From positions 62,001-126,000 of the forward strand of contig JACZZP010000023.1 in the NCBI GenBank assembly GCA_015183035.1: a stretch of DNA of 64,000 nt, written 5' to 3'. Below, one piece after another: positions 43,346 to 56,759 of the stretch. Position numbers and translations under genes: made by a program. Each line of letters starts with the position of its first letter. The first letter of the stretch is position 1. This DNA is from Meloidogyne chitwoodi. Taxonomy: Eukaryota > Nematoda > Chromadorea > Rhabditida > Meloidogynidae. The notes beneath the pieces are model-generated. The model was not told the DNA's origin. It was given only the letters and a program-made list of their open reading frames with translations, and searched no databases.

Positions 43346-44143
43346 AGTTGTTAAATTATTTTTAATTTAAAAAAAAAATTACTTCCGTATACTAATTTGT
43401 TATAATTAAATTTAAACATTTGCTTTTGAATTTTTTTTTTTTTTTGGTTCTATAAAATGTAAGGGTATGTTAACTATTTATAAATTAAACAAATCTCTTA
43501 CTAAACAACTTCATTGTATAATTTAATTAAATTTAAAAATTTTTAAATTAATTTAATAACAATATTTAAATTTTAATTTGTTAAATTATTTAAATTTATA
43601 AAATATTAGATTTTTAAATTTTTTAATTATAAAATATATTTATGCAATTCAAGTTTATTTAAATACTATCTTTCTAATCTTTAGTTTTTTTATATTTTTT
43701 TTAATCTTTCAAATTTTCCTTTTTTAAAGTTAGTTATACTATTTTTAAGTTTATTTATTAATAGGTAATTTTTATTTTTTCCAATATTTATTAAAAAACT
43801 AAAACACATTCAATGTTCAAAATTTTATACTATTTTTTTATGTTATTTATTACTTGCTAAAAATTTACAGTTTTTATTCTTTTAAAAAAATTTTGGTTAC
43901 TAATAAATATAGCTATTTTTGAATAGTGATGTTTTATTCCTTGATTTTTCCTTTCTATTTTATTATTTCATTTTTATTATACACACAATATTTTTTTATT
44001 ATTTTGCAATATTTTTATAATTTTTATAGTTAATTTTATTATTTTTAATTTTTTTTATTATTTTCTAAAAAGCGATTATAACAATATTTTTCTACATTAT
44101 TTATAAAATTTTGTTTAATTTCTTTTAGAGAAATAATTAAAAA
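43346..44143. other. AT-rich intergenic DNA
   Basis: Nothing recognised. Confidence 0.5.
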
Positions 44144-44778
44144 TATACTGACTTATACGGGGTTTTTTGTTTATGGATCGATTTGAACAAGTAAGGTATC
44201 ATTCGGAAGAGCTCTGAAAACTGAGTCGAACTAAGGGTGGGGGAAGTCGGTTCGACAATTAGGGACCGAGTTACAGAGCCCCGAAAATCGAAACAATAGG
44301 GGGACCAAGCTCATTTTGGGAAGAAAATTCAAATATGAGTATGATAGCTCATTCGAAAGAAGCTCTTGAGACCTATTGAATGAGTCCAAAATCGTCTTGA
44401 TTGAACGATTTTAAACAAAAGATATGAAGGATCGAAGTTTGCTGTAAACACGCCAAACAGACAAATTGGGAGTGTTTTATCACTTCTTCATTTGGGAACC
44501 CATCCTCGTTGGCTCTTGATACATGCGTTATTCTACGGCACAAATTACAACAAATTAATTAATTCAATGAAAATAATTTATGAGCAACCGCGGTAATCAC
44601 ATAGAGGAGCTTGGTCCCCCCTATGGTTTTTTGATTTTCGGGGCTCTGTAACTCGGTCCCTAATTGTCGAACCGACTTCCCCCACCCTTAGTTCGACTCA
44701 GTTTTCAGAGCTCTTCCGAATGATACCTTACTTGTTCAAATCGATCCATAAACAAAAAACCCCGTACAAGTCAGTATA
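44144..44778. mobile_element. Foldback/MITE element with ~150-bp terminal inverted repeats
   Basis: The left arm starts TATACTGACTTATACGGGGT and the right arm ends ACCCCGTACAAGTCAGTATA. The arms match almost perfectly for about 150 bp (AGTCGGTTCGACAATTAGGG and its inverse). TA at both ends fits a Tc1/mariner-type target. The central ~330 bp is less AT-rich and has no clear reading frame. A diverged relative lies in the elongase intron at 3055-3240. Confidence 0.8.
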
Positions 44779-44835
44779 GCCAAAATTTTTTAGTATTAAT
44801 TAAAAATTTAAAACTAATTATTATTATTTAAGTTA

Positions 44836-45909
44836 TGAATAGTGTTGGAATATTTGAGGAAGACGACGATATTGGGCTCCCTCCAAATTCCAAAGGTTAG
44901 TTTACATTTTTATTGAAATTAAAAAATTTTTATATTCTAGAAGAAAAATCAGTTGATTTTAATTTTCTTCGTTATGAAGTATATTTTTTTATAAATAATA
45001 AGGTAAAGGTGCAGATTATTGGTCCCTAATTTTTTTTGACAAAGTTCTAGTTTTTTGATTCTTTTTACTAATAATAGGTTTCCGCATACGCTGAGCTCGA
45101 ATCTGATATCAAATTTATCATTAGACATCATCTAATCTATGATTTTTTTATCTATTATTTATTTTTACAAAATTCAATATGAATGTACAATAAAATAGTT
45201 ATATGAAAAATTTTCTACGCATTAACAATATAATACTCACTAATTTGATTTAAAATATTATCAAATGCAATTAATGTTTTTTTACCGTTCAGTTGCCTCC
45301 AATTGTGTTCATCGAGATAGTCATTAAAAAGACATTTATTCATCTTTTATACGCGTACTTTGCGGAAAAAATAAAAAATAATAGATAAAAAATCATAGAT
45401 TAGATGATGTCTAATGATAAATTTGATATCAGATTCGAGCTCAGCGTATGCGAAAACCTATTATTAGTAAAAAGAATCAAAAAACTAGAACTTTGTCAAA
45501 AAAAATTAGGGACCAATAATCTGCACCTTTACCAATAAAAATTTATAATTTTTCAGAAAGGAAAAGAAAAAATTAATTCAATACAATTTGAATTTATAAT
45601 ATTATTAAATCGTCAACTTGAAAATCAAAAAAAGTTTTACGATGAAAAACTTAAAGAATCGCAAAAAAAGGTATTTTTAAGTTATTTTAATTATATTTAA
45701 ATATTTTTAGTTTGTTTAATTTAATTTTTATTTAAAATACTATGTATTTTCTCAATATTTGTGAAATATTTTTAATTATAACTCTTCCGTTTAACAAAAT
45801 ATTAAAATTTTTTTATTTATTATTTTAAGATGAATTTGTTGGAAGATAAATTAAAATCTTTACAAAATGAGAATAATTTTCTTTTGCAACAATTAGAAAA
45901 TAATTAATT
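44836..45909 (+). CDS. Small coiled-coil protein, possibly related to the BRAP2 C-terminus
   Basis: Exons about 44836-44895, 44940-44979, 45558-45669 and 45830-45909 join in frame to about 97 residues: an acidic start (VGIFEEDDDIGLPPNSK), then a coiled coil (FIILLNRQLENQKKFYDEKL, LLEDKLKSLQNENNFLLQQL). The LLxxQLExQ pattern recalls the C-terminal coiled coil of BRAP2-type RING proteins, but there is no RING or UBP finger here, so the relation is weak. A foldback element fills its second intron. Confidence 0.45.
45002..45533. mobile_element. Foldback element with ~165-bp inverted repeats, in an intron
   Basis: Ends GGTAAAGGTGCAGATTATTG and CAATAATCTGCACCTTTACC. The arms match for about 165 bp, including GCATACGCTGAGCTCGAATC and its inverse. 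AATAA follows the right end and precedes the left end, a candidate short target duplication. The centre is AT-rich and non-coding. Confidence 0.8.
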
Positions 45910-47519
45910 AAAAAAAGAAAAAAGAACATGATAAATAAAAATAATAAATTAAAAATATTTTCTATATAAATTTTTAAATTTATTTTACATAATAAACAAA
46001 TAAAATATATTTATTTATTTTTTATTAAAATAAATATTTTTAAATTTAACAAAAATAGTTCAATTTAAAAACATTTTCTGCAAGAAATTGTTTTTAAATT
46101 GAACTATATACTACTGTTCATATTTTATATTTATAAAATAAATTTTTAAATTATATGAATAATTATCAAAATAAAATTTTTTATTAGAGCTCAACAATAC
46201 ATATACATATATGAAATCATGTGTAAACTTTATGTATGTATTTAAATAAATAAAAAGGCAAATAAAAATAAATAAAAAGAAAAAATTTTATTTGTTATTT
46301 GAGAAAAACAACTTTTTATTCAGGAAGTTAAATTTTTGGACATTGATGATATCATTTTAATTTTTCTTTAGTCATTATTTATAAATAATAATTTTAATAA
46401 TATGAAAACTTTAAATTAAAATTTTAAATAATTTGAAAAGTGTCTAATTATTTTCAATTAGTTAATCCACAAAAATTTACATTAATATAAAATTGGAAAA
46501 AATACGTAAACTTTTTAATATATTTCAAATTATTTTGACCGTGAATTGGAAATAAAAAATTGTCTTAATATGATTTAAATAATCACTAATTTATAGAAAT
46601 ATGTAAAAAAATAAGCAATCAATTGAAAAGGAAGCATATAAAAGGATAAATAACTTTACTTTTGTTTTAGAAAATGATTTAATAAATTTAAAAAACTGAA
46701 TCAGATAAAAAATTAAAATTTTTACAAAATTTTTGAAATAAAAATAAAAATTTATAATTAATTTATAATTTTTAAAAAAGTAAAAGCCTAATGCTATACA
46801 AATTGACATTATTATTTTTTTATAATTATTTAAAAAAATTCAATAACTAATAAACTTAAACAAATAAAACTAACAAAATATAATATTAATGAAAAAAATT
46901 GATAAATTTCTGTTGACGGCGGATCCGCTCAAAATTTAAGAGTAAAATGTAAATAATTAAAAATTTATTAAAAATCAAATATTAATTATTTTCATATATA
47001 AATCTTAAAATATTATAAAAATTTAATTATTACTTTGATATAATTTAAATTAATTTAAAATTATATAGAAGGAATGAAAAAATATTTCAAAATTCATCAT
47101 TTCAATCCTTAATTCATTGTTTACATTAAAATTTCATTTTATCACATTTATATAAATAATGTTTTATTACTTATTTTTTTTAATTTAAAATAATTTTTTG
47201 ACGTGTAGTTTCCAAGACAACCAAGTTTAAAAAAATAATTAGATTATATTTGTTTATTATACATAAATATAGGAACAGTGTATGTATTAAATTTTTTTAT
47301 AAAAAATATTTATATGCGAGAATTTTTTAAAAGCATTTATTGACAATTTAACGTTTAATAATATTTAAAAATTGTTATTTTTCTTTAAAAGATTAAAAAT
47401 TTATTTGAATTATTAAATTTAGTGCTTATAATTAAAGAAGAAAATTTCTTGATTATTTTAAATAATTTTTAATATAGCAAAATATAATATTATTTATTAT
47501 CAAATTAAATCCTAATTAA
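45910..47519. other. AT-rich intergenic DNA
   Basis: A weak inverted pair, ATAGTTCAATTTAAAAACA against GTTTTTAAATTGAACTATA, lies at 46056-46110. Nothing else is recognised. Confidence 0.45.
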
Positions 47520-50500
47520 ATGATGCTTTTTTTATATTTATTAATTATTCAATTAATAACTACAATACCTGGAGAACAAATCAGTAAGTTTATTTTTATA
47601 TTGTTCATAGTCCTATAATTATTGATACCCGCATTTTTAAAAGATTTTTATTAAAATTCGGAATATATAATCTTATTTAAAAATAATTTCCTTCAATACT
47701 TAGGTTGTAAACTAAATAATGAGCCCCCTTAATTTTAAAATTTTTAAAAATTCATAGCTTTTATATTTATTAATGGATTTGCCTAATTCTTTTTTTATCT
47801 TATCAAATAACATGTTTACTTTATAGCTATAAAAGTTTCTATTATTTTGCTTTATTTTTATTGAGCTTTGGCTTTTTTCTAAACATAGTGAAAATTTCTT
47901 TTTTTTTTAAAAATTTTTCGAAAATTTTTAATAAGCCAAATACACTTACATGGGCTTTAAAATATATTTCAATAGTACAGTACGTATGTCTTCTTTCATT
48001 TCATAAATAAAAAAAATTTGGAAAAAATTAGTTCGTCTGAAATATCCTTCTGAACAAAGTACATTTTTGTGAGGGATTTGAATAGGTCGATTTTTGAGTT
48101 TTTCTTAAACTATATATTATTTTTTAATTTGTTATAAACTTAATAGAATTTTTAAAAGTAATGCTAATATGCAAAAAACAAATTTTTAAAAAGAGATTTT
48201 ACCCCTATTTTACTCAAAAAACAATTTTGGCATTATTGCCAAAATTGATCTTTTTTCTAATTTTAATAAAAATTCAAAAAACAAAGATTTTCCATAAATT
48301 TTTTATATCAAAATATTCATCAGACTTTACTCTATCGAAAAATATTCAATTCAAATTTTTATTTTCTGTGAAAGTGGCTTAAAATTAAATTGAGTATGTT
48401 TATACACAAAAATTGATAAAATATTATTTTATCTCTAATCCCCAAATTTAAATATGAGATTTCTAACTATTGTCAAAAAAATGAGGATTCAATAAGGAAT
48501 ATAATTGTACTAATCTTGAAAATAAAAATATCTTGCTGAAGTTAAAAAAATGTTTATTTAATTTTTCTCAGAGGGGCTCTTTATTTAGTTTACAACCTAA
48601 TTAAATATAAGATTTATTGTTTATTTTTAATAACAATTGTTTATTCCAAAATATTATTTAAAATTTTTATTGAAAAATATGTTCCCTAATTTAGCTTTAA
48701 TGTTTAAATTCTTTAATAACGATTAAAATTTTTATTAATATCTTTTTCATAGAATTGGGCGATGTTCACAGACTTGCAAGAGATTTTGCTTCTCTTACTT
48801 CTGCAAGTAGCGATTTTTTAGAGCATCTAAAGTTCATCAGAAAAAATGCGCAGCATTTTATGAAAATTTGTGGCCCTGTTGGTGCTCTTGTTGCATTAGG
48901 GCTGGATATATCATTTCCTGTATGATTTTTTTAAAGTTAATAAAAAATTATTTAATTATAAGGAATGATTCAAATTTTTATTAACATTATACAAATATTC
49001 GATTTTTAAACTTTTATTTGATTTAAATCATTAAATTATTATACTAATTGTGAACATTAAAAAATTTGGGCAACTTTGGTCTATACGTTTTATTAATCTT
49101 AAATATATATCTGAAAAATAAATTTAATATTATTCAAATCAATAACTTATTTAAGCATGATTCTCCCGAACAACTCGCGATACGCGAATTACATGAAGAA
49201 GTAAAAAATAAATTCAAAGCTTTGGACGTCAATTTACAATCAATGGAAGGAAATATACTGAATCACTTAAATCTTATTTATTATAGCAATGTAGGATTTA
49301 TTAATTTTATAATTTTTGTAGGGATCAGCTTTTTATGAAAAAAATTATTTATTACAAAAATCCAAAATATTTATTTTACAAAATCCATAAATATTTACAA
49401 AAATTAATCTTATCTACTTCATTCGATTTTATAATTATAAATTTAATAATATTTTCAGTGTATTTATAAGATTATAATTATAAATTTCTAAACTCAAAAT
49501 TTATATATAATAATAACTACAGATTTGTAACTTATTCCTCATAATCTTAAAAAAGTTTACAATCTGACCATTTGATCCATAATTATCTTTTAATGATAAT
49601 AATTTGATTAGTACGTTTTAATTTTTTGTAATTTAAAGGATGTAACAGATAAGCTACTTGATTTAAAGGCTCTTTATGCTCAAGCAGTGAGTCCATTTGT
49701 ATCAATACGTCGTGCTTCTAAAGTGGAATTCATAAAAACATGCATAACTTATGGTCCTATAAGAATATTAATGGTATAAATTTTAGTTCAATTAAGAAAA
49801 AAGTGCTTTAAAATAAAAAATTTATTATTTTTATATAAATTATAGGGAATTAAAAAACATACAAAAGATTCTTGCCCAACGCCAAATAATTCGACAGAAT
49901 TGCTATATAGCTCATTTTTAAAAATTTTCTTTCAAATTGAGAATAAATTTAATAAGAATTTTAATGAAAACCTAGTTGGCTTTTCCGACTATCAATCGAT
50001 AAAAACAGGTAGAAATTAGATTTTTATATAATAAAATTATAAAAAAATTCATATAATATAGTATTAATCCCCTATTATAATTAAAATTAATTTAAACTAA
50101 ACGCCACAAATTAAATTATGATGTTTTATCGTATTTTAAAATCTAAGTTGTCAAAACAAATAATTTTTAAAATAAACAAAGAAAATGGTTCAAAATAACT
50201 ATATTATAAATATTTATAATTAAGATATATTAAAGAAATTATTTTTTGTAAATTATAACTTGGCAGTACTTGAAATGGAGAGACTTCAAAAAGGTAATGA
50301 TTTAATTATAAAGATATTTTGTCTAATAAATAATAAGCCAAATATATAAATTTAACAGTTCATAAATTATTTATCCTTTCCGGATTTTTTTATTTTTTAT
50401 TAATTATTGTTTTTTATATGAAAATTGTAAATTATTATTGCTTTAAATTATTTCCTTGGAAAAATTATTAAAGTTATTTTTAATCAGTTTTTACAAATAT

Positions 50501-53052
50501 ATATGTAGAAAATTTTTAAATTAAAAAGAATAGTTTTCTAAAATATTTTAAGAGAAAAAAATATTTTTTAATTACTTCAAGAAGAAAATTTTTTTTGAAT
50601 TTTATATCTATTTTATTTTTAAATAGATTAATAAAAAATATTTTTCTTAAATTATTTTATATAAAAGCTCTTATCTTATTTGTTACAGATCTTTTTTCAG
50701 AAAAATATTTAAATCTAATTACCTTAATTGTTTATAAATAAATCACGCAAAGTTATTTTTATAAATCTATCTATAACTTTTTATTTGAAATTTTGATCTT
50801 TGTAGAACTAATTATAATCAAAATTTTTTTGAATTTTATATCTATTTTAATTTGTTGGTTTGAATTTATTAATTTAAAAAATTTTTATATTTTTAAAATT
50901 ATATTTATTTATTTAATTAAAAACTTATTTTAGAAACTAATACTTTATTGTCACGTAAACAAAATAATTTAATTGGTTTTGTTAAAGTTATGCGAAATTT
51001 AACAATATCGCATTATCAATCAGGAAAGTAAGCTAGATAATTTAAATATATAAATGACATTATAAAATTTATTCAAATATATCAGTTGCATACTTCTCTC
51101 TGCTTTTGTCGCTAATGAGGACAAAACAGAAACTGGACAATTTTTAGTTTCAATGATAACTAATGATATAATGAAAGTGGTTCGTAAGCAAAATTTTATG
51201 TAATTCTGCTAAAAAAAGTTAATAAACTATATTGTTTTTATTTGTATAAATTCTGACAATATAAAAATAAATCATATAAAGTAAATTCAAATTTTAGCTT
51301 CAATTTTCTGGCACATGTGCTAATGCTTCCTTATCTGGCGATGAAATCGCAATGGATGAATATATGAATGATATTTTAAATGATGCATATGATATTCTAG
51401 ATTTTGTCGGAAAATGGATATCCACTAAATTGGTAAATATTCGTTTATTATAGCACATAACATGTGCAAATATTTATTTAATTAAAAATATAAAACCATT
51501 TTTATACACCAATTCCTTAAGGTAAATATTCATGAATATTTAGGATAATCAATGGCCTGGAACTCAGATCAGCTATGCACTTAATACTATAAAAGAAGAT
51601 ATAGTTGCAGTTCAAAATTATAATATTACTGCTAAAAATATTGGCATTTCTTTGATGAAGCGGGGTTCTCTAGGGCAAGATTATTTAATTCGTTTATATA
51701 AGGAAATTTATTAAAGAATATTTTCTTAAAAAATTATTAAATTCGATTTTTGTTAAAATTAATTTTGGTACTTGTCCGTTATCCCTACCCACTTTTTGCG
51801 GACAAATTTATTTATTTATATAAGCAACTACAATAAAAATTCACTCCAACGCCCAAAATTTCCTCCAAGCAAGCATAATTTCTTCAAAAAAGTTCAAAAA
51901 TGTATCGTATGATGAACCAGTTGTCACTGCGAACACCAAGCTGTTGAAGACATTTATCACATTTGCCAAACTGGACGTTGCTTGTGATAAAGTTTCATTT
52001 CGTCACCATTACGACAAACTCTCGTTTTATGTAGAAGACCACTACCTTGATTCGATGGCATCTTTTTCAGTTGTTGGCAAATCCCAAATTTTCATTATAA
52101 AATAAATAGAATAATAATAATCAAATATAAAAAGATAGACTGAACTACAAAAATATCAAATTAAAAAATAAAATTTAAAAATAGAATAGAAAATAAAGAA
52201 TGTACTTTTTTATTATTCAAGTTGTCTATTTATATATAAATATTTGTCCATAAAAACTTGTCCGCAAAAAGTGGGTATGGATAACGGACAAGTACCATAA
52301 TTTTTATGTTACATTAATATTTAGATTTCATTTCCATATACTCATTACTGAACCATGGATTGGTGACGTATGGTATCATGGACCAATATGTTCAGCAGAT
52401 AATTGCAACTTGACAACAATTAATGGCATAAATATTGCCATTATTCGACAAAATATTGAATCAATTGAACTCGCAATTTCGGCAAAAAAATGGTTCAATT
52501 CAACAAATTCTAATATCATTGCTGTAATACGGTAATAATTTTGTATAATAAAAAGTGAGATAATTTCCTTTTGAAACACCTCTCAGTCCTAATTGCACAG
52601 ATACTTATCGTCAACTTTATTAATAATGAATTATTTGCGGAATATATCTCTCTCATTAAATTTTATATACTGGTTTAGTAACAAAATTCTAATAAAATTC
52701 AAATTAATGCATTATAAGTATTAGTTGGGTTTTAATTTTATGTAATGAACTTAAGTGTGTATGTAAACACGAAATATAATTATAATTAATTTATAGTGAC
52801 CATGCCGATAAACCCAGTTTAAATTTAATTATTGGATATATAAATGGAAAGACTAGAGGTTTAATCACAAAAGATGGGTACCATAGTTATTTGATGGTAC
52901 GAAATTCTAAATGGTTTGCAAGTGATTGTGTAATAAATTATGGAATTTATTACCAACCTGCATTTACAGAATTGCCGCTTGCTCTAATTGACTATTTTAT
53001 AAATTATACTTTTTTGAATGCAATAAGAATAATGTTATTTTTATTTATTTAA
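47520..53052 (+). CDS. Secreted nematode protein of unknown function, many exons, possibly disrupted
   Basis: Exon 47520-47584 encodes a signal peptide (MMLFLYLLIIQLITTIPGEQ). Further exons, about 48753-48919, 49156-49289, 49639-49773, 49846-50008, 50268-50294, 50934-51027, 51086-51181, 51298-51432, 51544-51715, 52325-52530 and 52797-53052, look coding (HRLARDFASLTSASSDFLEH, ICGPVGALVALGLDI, TEPWIGDVWYHGPICSADNC, GYINGKTRGLITKDG). The mid part is helical; the C-terminal part has paired cysteines. The exon at 51544 runs into a stop at 51713-51715 with no good donor, just before a transposable element, so the last two exons may be cut off. I do not recognise the family. Confidence 0.55.
47703..48597. 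mobile_element. Non-autonomous mariner-type element, 895 bp, in the first intron
   Basis: Ends GGTTGTAAACTAAATAATGA and its near-perfect inverse CTTTATTTAGTTTACAACC, with TA on each side. The same terminus closes the degenerate mariner at 62985, so it is probably mobilised by that family. No transposase frame is present. Confidence 0.8.
51766..52297. mobile_element. DNA-transposon-like element, ~530 bp
   Basis: Inverted ends TGGTACTTGTCCGTTATCC and GGATAACGGACAAGTACCA, extended by CCCACTTTTTGCGGACAA and its inverse; TAATTT lies directly outside both ends as a possible target duplication. The middle contains a GC-richer open segment of about 60 codons without a recognised motif. It sits in the secreted-protein gene between 51715 and 52325. 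Confidence 0.75.
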
Positions 53053-54169
53053 ATGAAATAAACTAATTCTTTGTTTTCAATGCTCATGAATTTTATTAAC
53101 ATTCTGTGTTATTTATTTTTTAAATTAATTTAAAATATTTAAATAAAAATCAATAAATATTTCTAAATTTAAAAATATTAGTATATAATATATTTTTATC
53201 AACTCTTATTTCATTTAATATTATAAAATAACTAATCTTATATAAATAAACAAATGTATATTCTCTAAATATATTTCGATTAAAATTTAGTTATTGAATA
53301 TATTATAAAAATGATAATTTGATGATTTTTTTCCTTGAATATATTTTTATGATTAAAAATATTTAAACAGTTTAGTAGAATTATATAAATATTAATAATG
53401 TAAGATAAATAATATATTTTATGACAAGTTAATTATCATCTTTTTATAACATTTTTAATTTAATAATAGAATTTTTAATTCTATTTATTTATTGTTTTAT
53501 TTTTTATATACATATAACTTTTATATTTATTTAAAAATAATAATTGTATTTTTTTGCATAAAAATTTTATTAAATTATGTTTATATTTATTAACACGCGT
53601 TAACACGATAATTTATATTTTTATTTTTGTTAAATAATTCTTATTTTCCTTGATTTAATTATTATGTAATTATTATTATACAAATTACTTATATAATTAG
53701 CTTTAATTGAAATATTTTATTATTAAATTTGTATAAGAAATTTTAAGTATTTAATTAATTAACCTTTCATAAATAATTTTTTGCTAAAATTATTAGAGAT
53801 ATAATTTTTAGTTAAAAAACACTCCAGAATGAATGACAAAAACATTAGTATAAACAGTCAAAGATCGGCTTATTTAATATAGTTAAAGAAAAACAACTCT
53901 CTTCTTATATATTACTTATTATAAATTGATATTATATTTTAAATAAAACCAATTAACAATAATTGAAGAAAACGCTGTATTTAGTCCTGCAACAACTAAT
54001 GTGCTAAAAATTTAATTAATTAATATTATTAAGCACCTTTATCCATTCTTCTGCTTCAATTTTATTATAATATGTTGTATTTGTTTTAATATTTAATAAA
54101 TAGTTAAAAAAAAAAATTTTTTCCTTTCTCATTTAGTTTAAAAGCTATTTTTTCTATCATTTTTTGAAA
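53053..54169. other. AT-rich intergenic DNA
   Basis: Nothing recognised. Confidence 0.5.
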
Positions 54170-54210
54170 CTAGCGGAGATGGACGCCCTTCGGGCGTCCT
54201 TCTCCGCTAG
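54170..54210. repeat. Near-perfect GC-rich hairpin
   Basis: CTAGCGGAGA-T-GGACGCCC pairs with GGGCGTCC-T-TCTCCGCTAG around a TTC loop, with one mismatch. It stands alone in AT-rich DNA, like the hairpin at 38230. Confidence 0.7.
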
Positions 54211-54296
54211 CAAAAAAAAATAAACTTAAAATAACCTGAACTATAAATCTTTTACACTTACAAACGTTTTAAAAGAACAAAACACAAAATACTGAG

Positions 54297-56759
54297 ACTC
54301 AAATGTTTCTGACTCATGAGCCTCAAACTCAGAATCAAATGTCTCTCTTCAAGAATCAACTGTCTCTTACTCAAACTCACATGTCTCTTACTCAAGTTTC
54401 TCAGTCATAAGTGTCTTCGATTCAGCTTCAAGTGCTCATACGCAGACTCTTGTGTCTCTGACTCTTGTGTCTCTGACTCTTGTGTCTCTGACTCTTGTGT
54501 CTCTGACTCTTGTGTCTCTGACTCTTGTGTCTCTGACTCTTGTGTCTCTGACTCTTGTGTCTCTGACTCTTGTGTCTCTGACTCTTGTGTCTCTGACTCT
54601 TGTGTCTCTGACTCTTGTGTCTCTGACTCTTGTGTCTCTGACTCTTGTGTCTCTGACTCTTGTGTCTCTGACTCTTGTGTCTCTGACTCTTGTGTCTCTG
54701 ACTCTTGTGTCTCTGACTCTTGTGTCTCTGACTCTTGTGTCTCTGACTCTTGTGTCTCTGACTCTTGTGTCTCTGACTCTTGTGTCTCTGACTCTTGTGT
54801 CTCTGACTCTTGTGTCTCTGACTCTTGTGTCTCTGACTCTTGTGTCTCTGACTCTTGTGTCTCTGACTCTTGTGTCTCTGACTCTTGTGTCTCTGACTCT
54901 TGTGTCTCTGACTCTTGTGTCTCTGACTCTTGTGTCTCTGACTCTTGTGTCTCTGACTCTTGTGTCTCTGACTCTTGTGTCTCTGACTCTTGTGTCTCTG
55001 ACTCTTGTGTCTCTGACTCTTGTGTCTCTGACTCTTGTGTCTCTGACTCTTGTGTCTCTGATTCTTGTGTCTCTGACTCTTGTGTCTCTGACTCTTGTGT
55101 CTCTGACTCTTGTGTCTCTGACTCTTGTGTCTCTGACTCTTGTGTCTCTGACTCTTGTGTCTCTGACTCTTGTGTCTCTGACTCTTGTGTCTCTGACTCT
55201 TGTGTCTCTGACTCTTGTGTCTCTGACTCTTGTGTCTCTGACTCTTGTGTCTCTGACTCTTGTGTCTCTGACTCTTGTGTCTCTGACTCTTGTGTCTCTG
55301 ACTCTTGTGTCTCTGACTCTTGTGTCTCTGACTCTTGTGTCTCTGACTCTTGTGTCTCTGACTCTTGTGTCTCTGACTCTTGTGTCTCTGACTCTTGTGT
55401 CTCTGACTCTTGTGTCTCTGACTCTTGTGTCTCTGACTCTTGTGTCTCTGACTCTTGTGTCTCTGACTCTTGTGTCTCTGACTCTTGTGTCTCTGACTCT
55501 TGTGTCTCTGACTCTTGTGTCTCTGACTCTTGTGTCTCTGACTCTTGTGTCTCTGACTCTTGTGTCTCTGACTCTTGTGTCTCTGACTCTTGTGTCTCTG
55601 ACTCTTGTGTCTCTGACTCTTGTGTCTCTGACTCTTGTGTCTCTGACTCTTGTGTCTCTGACTCTTGTGTCTCTGACTCTTGTGTCTCTGACTCTTGTGT
55701 CTCTGACTCTTGTGTCTCTGACTCTTGTGTCTCTGACTCTTGTGTCTCTGACTCTTGTGTCTCTGACTCTTGTGTCTCTGACTCTTGTGTCTCTGACTCT
55801 TGTGTCTCTGACTCTTGTGTCTCTGACTCTTGTGTCTCTGACTCTTGTGTCTCTGACTCTTGTGTCTCTGACTCTTGTGTCTCTGACTCTTGTGTCTCTG
55901 ACTCTTGTGTCTCTGACTCTTGTGTCTCTGACTCTTGTGTCTCTGACTCTTGTGTCTCTGACTCTTGTGTCTCTGACTCTTGTGTCTCTGACTCTTGTGT
56001 CTCTGACTCTTGTGTCTCTGACTCTTGTGTCTCTGACTCTTGTGTCTCTGACTCTTGTGTCTCTGACTCTTGTGTCTCTGACTCTTGTGTCTCTGACTCT
56101 TGTGTCTCTGACTCTTGTGTCTCTGACTCTTGTGTCTCTGACTCTTGTGTCTCTGACTCTTGTGTCTCTGACTCTTGTGTCTCTGACTCTTGTGTCTCTG
56201 ACTCTTGTGTCTCTGACTCTTGTGTCTCTGACTCTTGTGTCTCTGACTCTTGTGTCTCTGACTCTTGTGTCTCTGACTCTTGTGTCTCTGACTCTTGTGT
56301 CTCTGACTCTTGTGTCTCTGACTCTTGTGTCTCTGACTCTTGTGTCTCTGACTCTTGTGTCTCTGACTCTTGTGTCTCTGACTCTTGTGTCTCTGACTCT
56401 TGTGTCTCTGACTCTTGTGTCTCTGACTCTTGTGTCTCTGACTCTTGTGTCTCTGACTCTTGTGTCTCTGACTCTTGTGTCTCTGACTCTTGTGTCTCTG
56501 ACTCTTGTGTCTCTGACTCTTGTGTCTCTGACTCTTGTGTCTCTGACTCTTGTGTCTCTGACTCTTGTGTCTCTGACTCTTGTGTCTCTGACTCTTGTGT
56601 CTCTGACTCTTGTGTCTCTGACTCTTGTGTCTCTGACTCTTGTGTCTCTGACTCTTGTGTCTCTGACTCTTGTGTCTCTGACTCTTGTGTCTCTGACTCT
56701 TGTGTCTCTGACTCTTGTGTCTCTGACTCTTGTGTCTCTGACTCTTGTGTCTCTGACTC
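54297..56759. repeat. 15-bp minisatellite TGTGTCTCTGACTCT, ~154 copies
   Basis: 54297-54450 holds degenerate founder-like copies (ATGTCTCTTACTCAA). From 54451 to 56759 the unit is repeated about 154 times; the only difference seen is a C-to-T at 55062. Because 15 is divisible by three and only one of six frames contains a stop, long open frames arise automatically on both strands. Confidence 0.93.
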
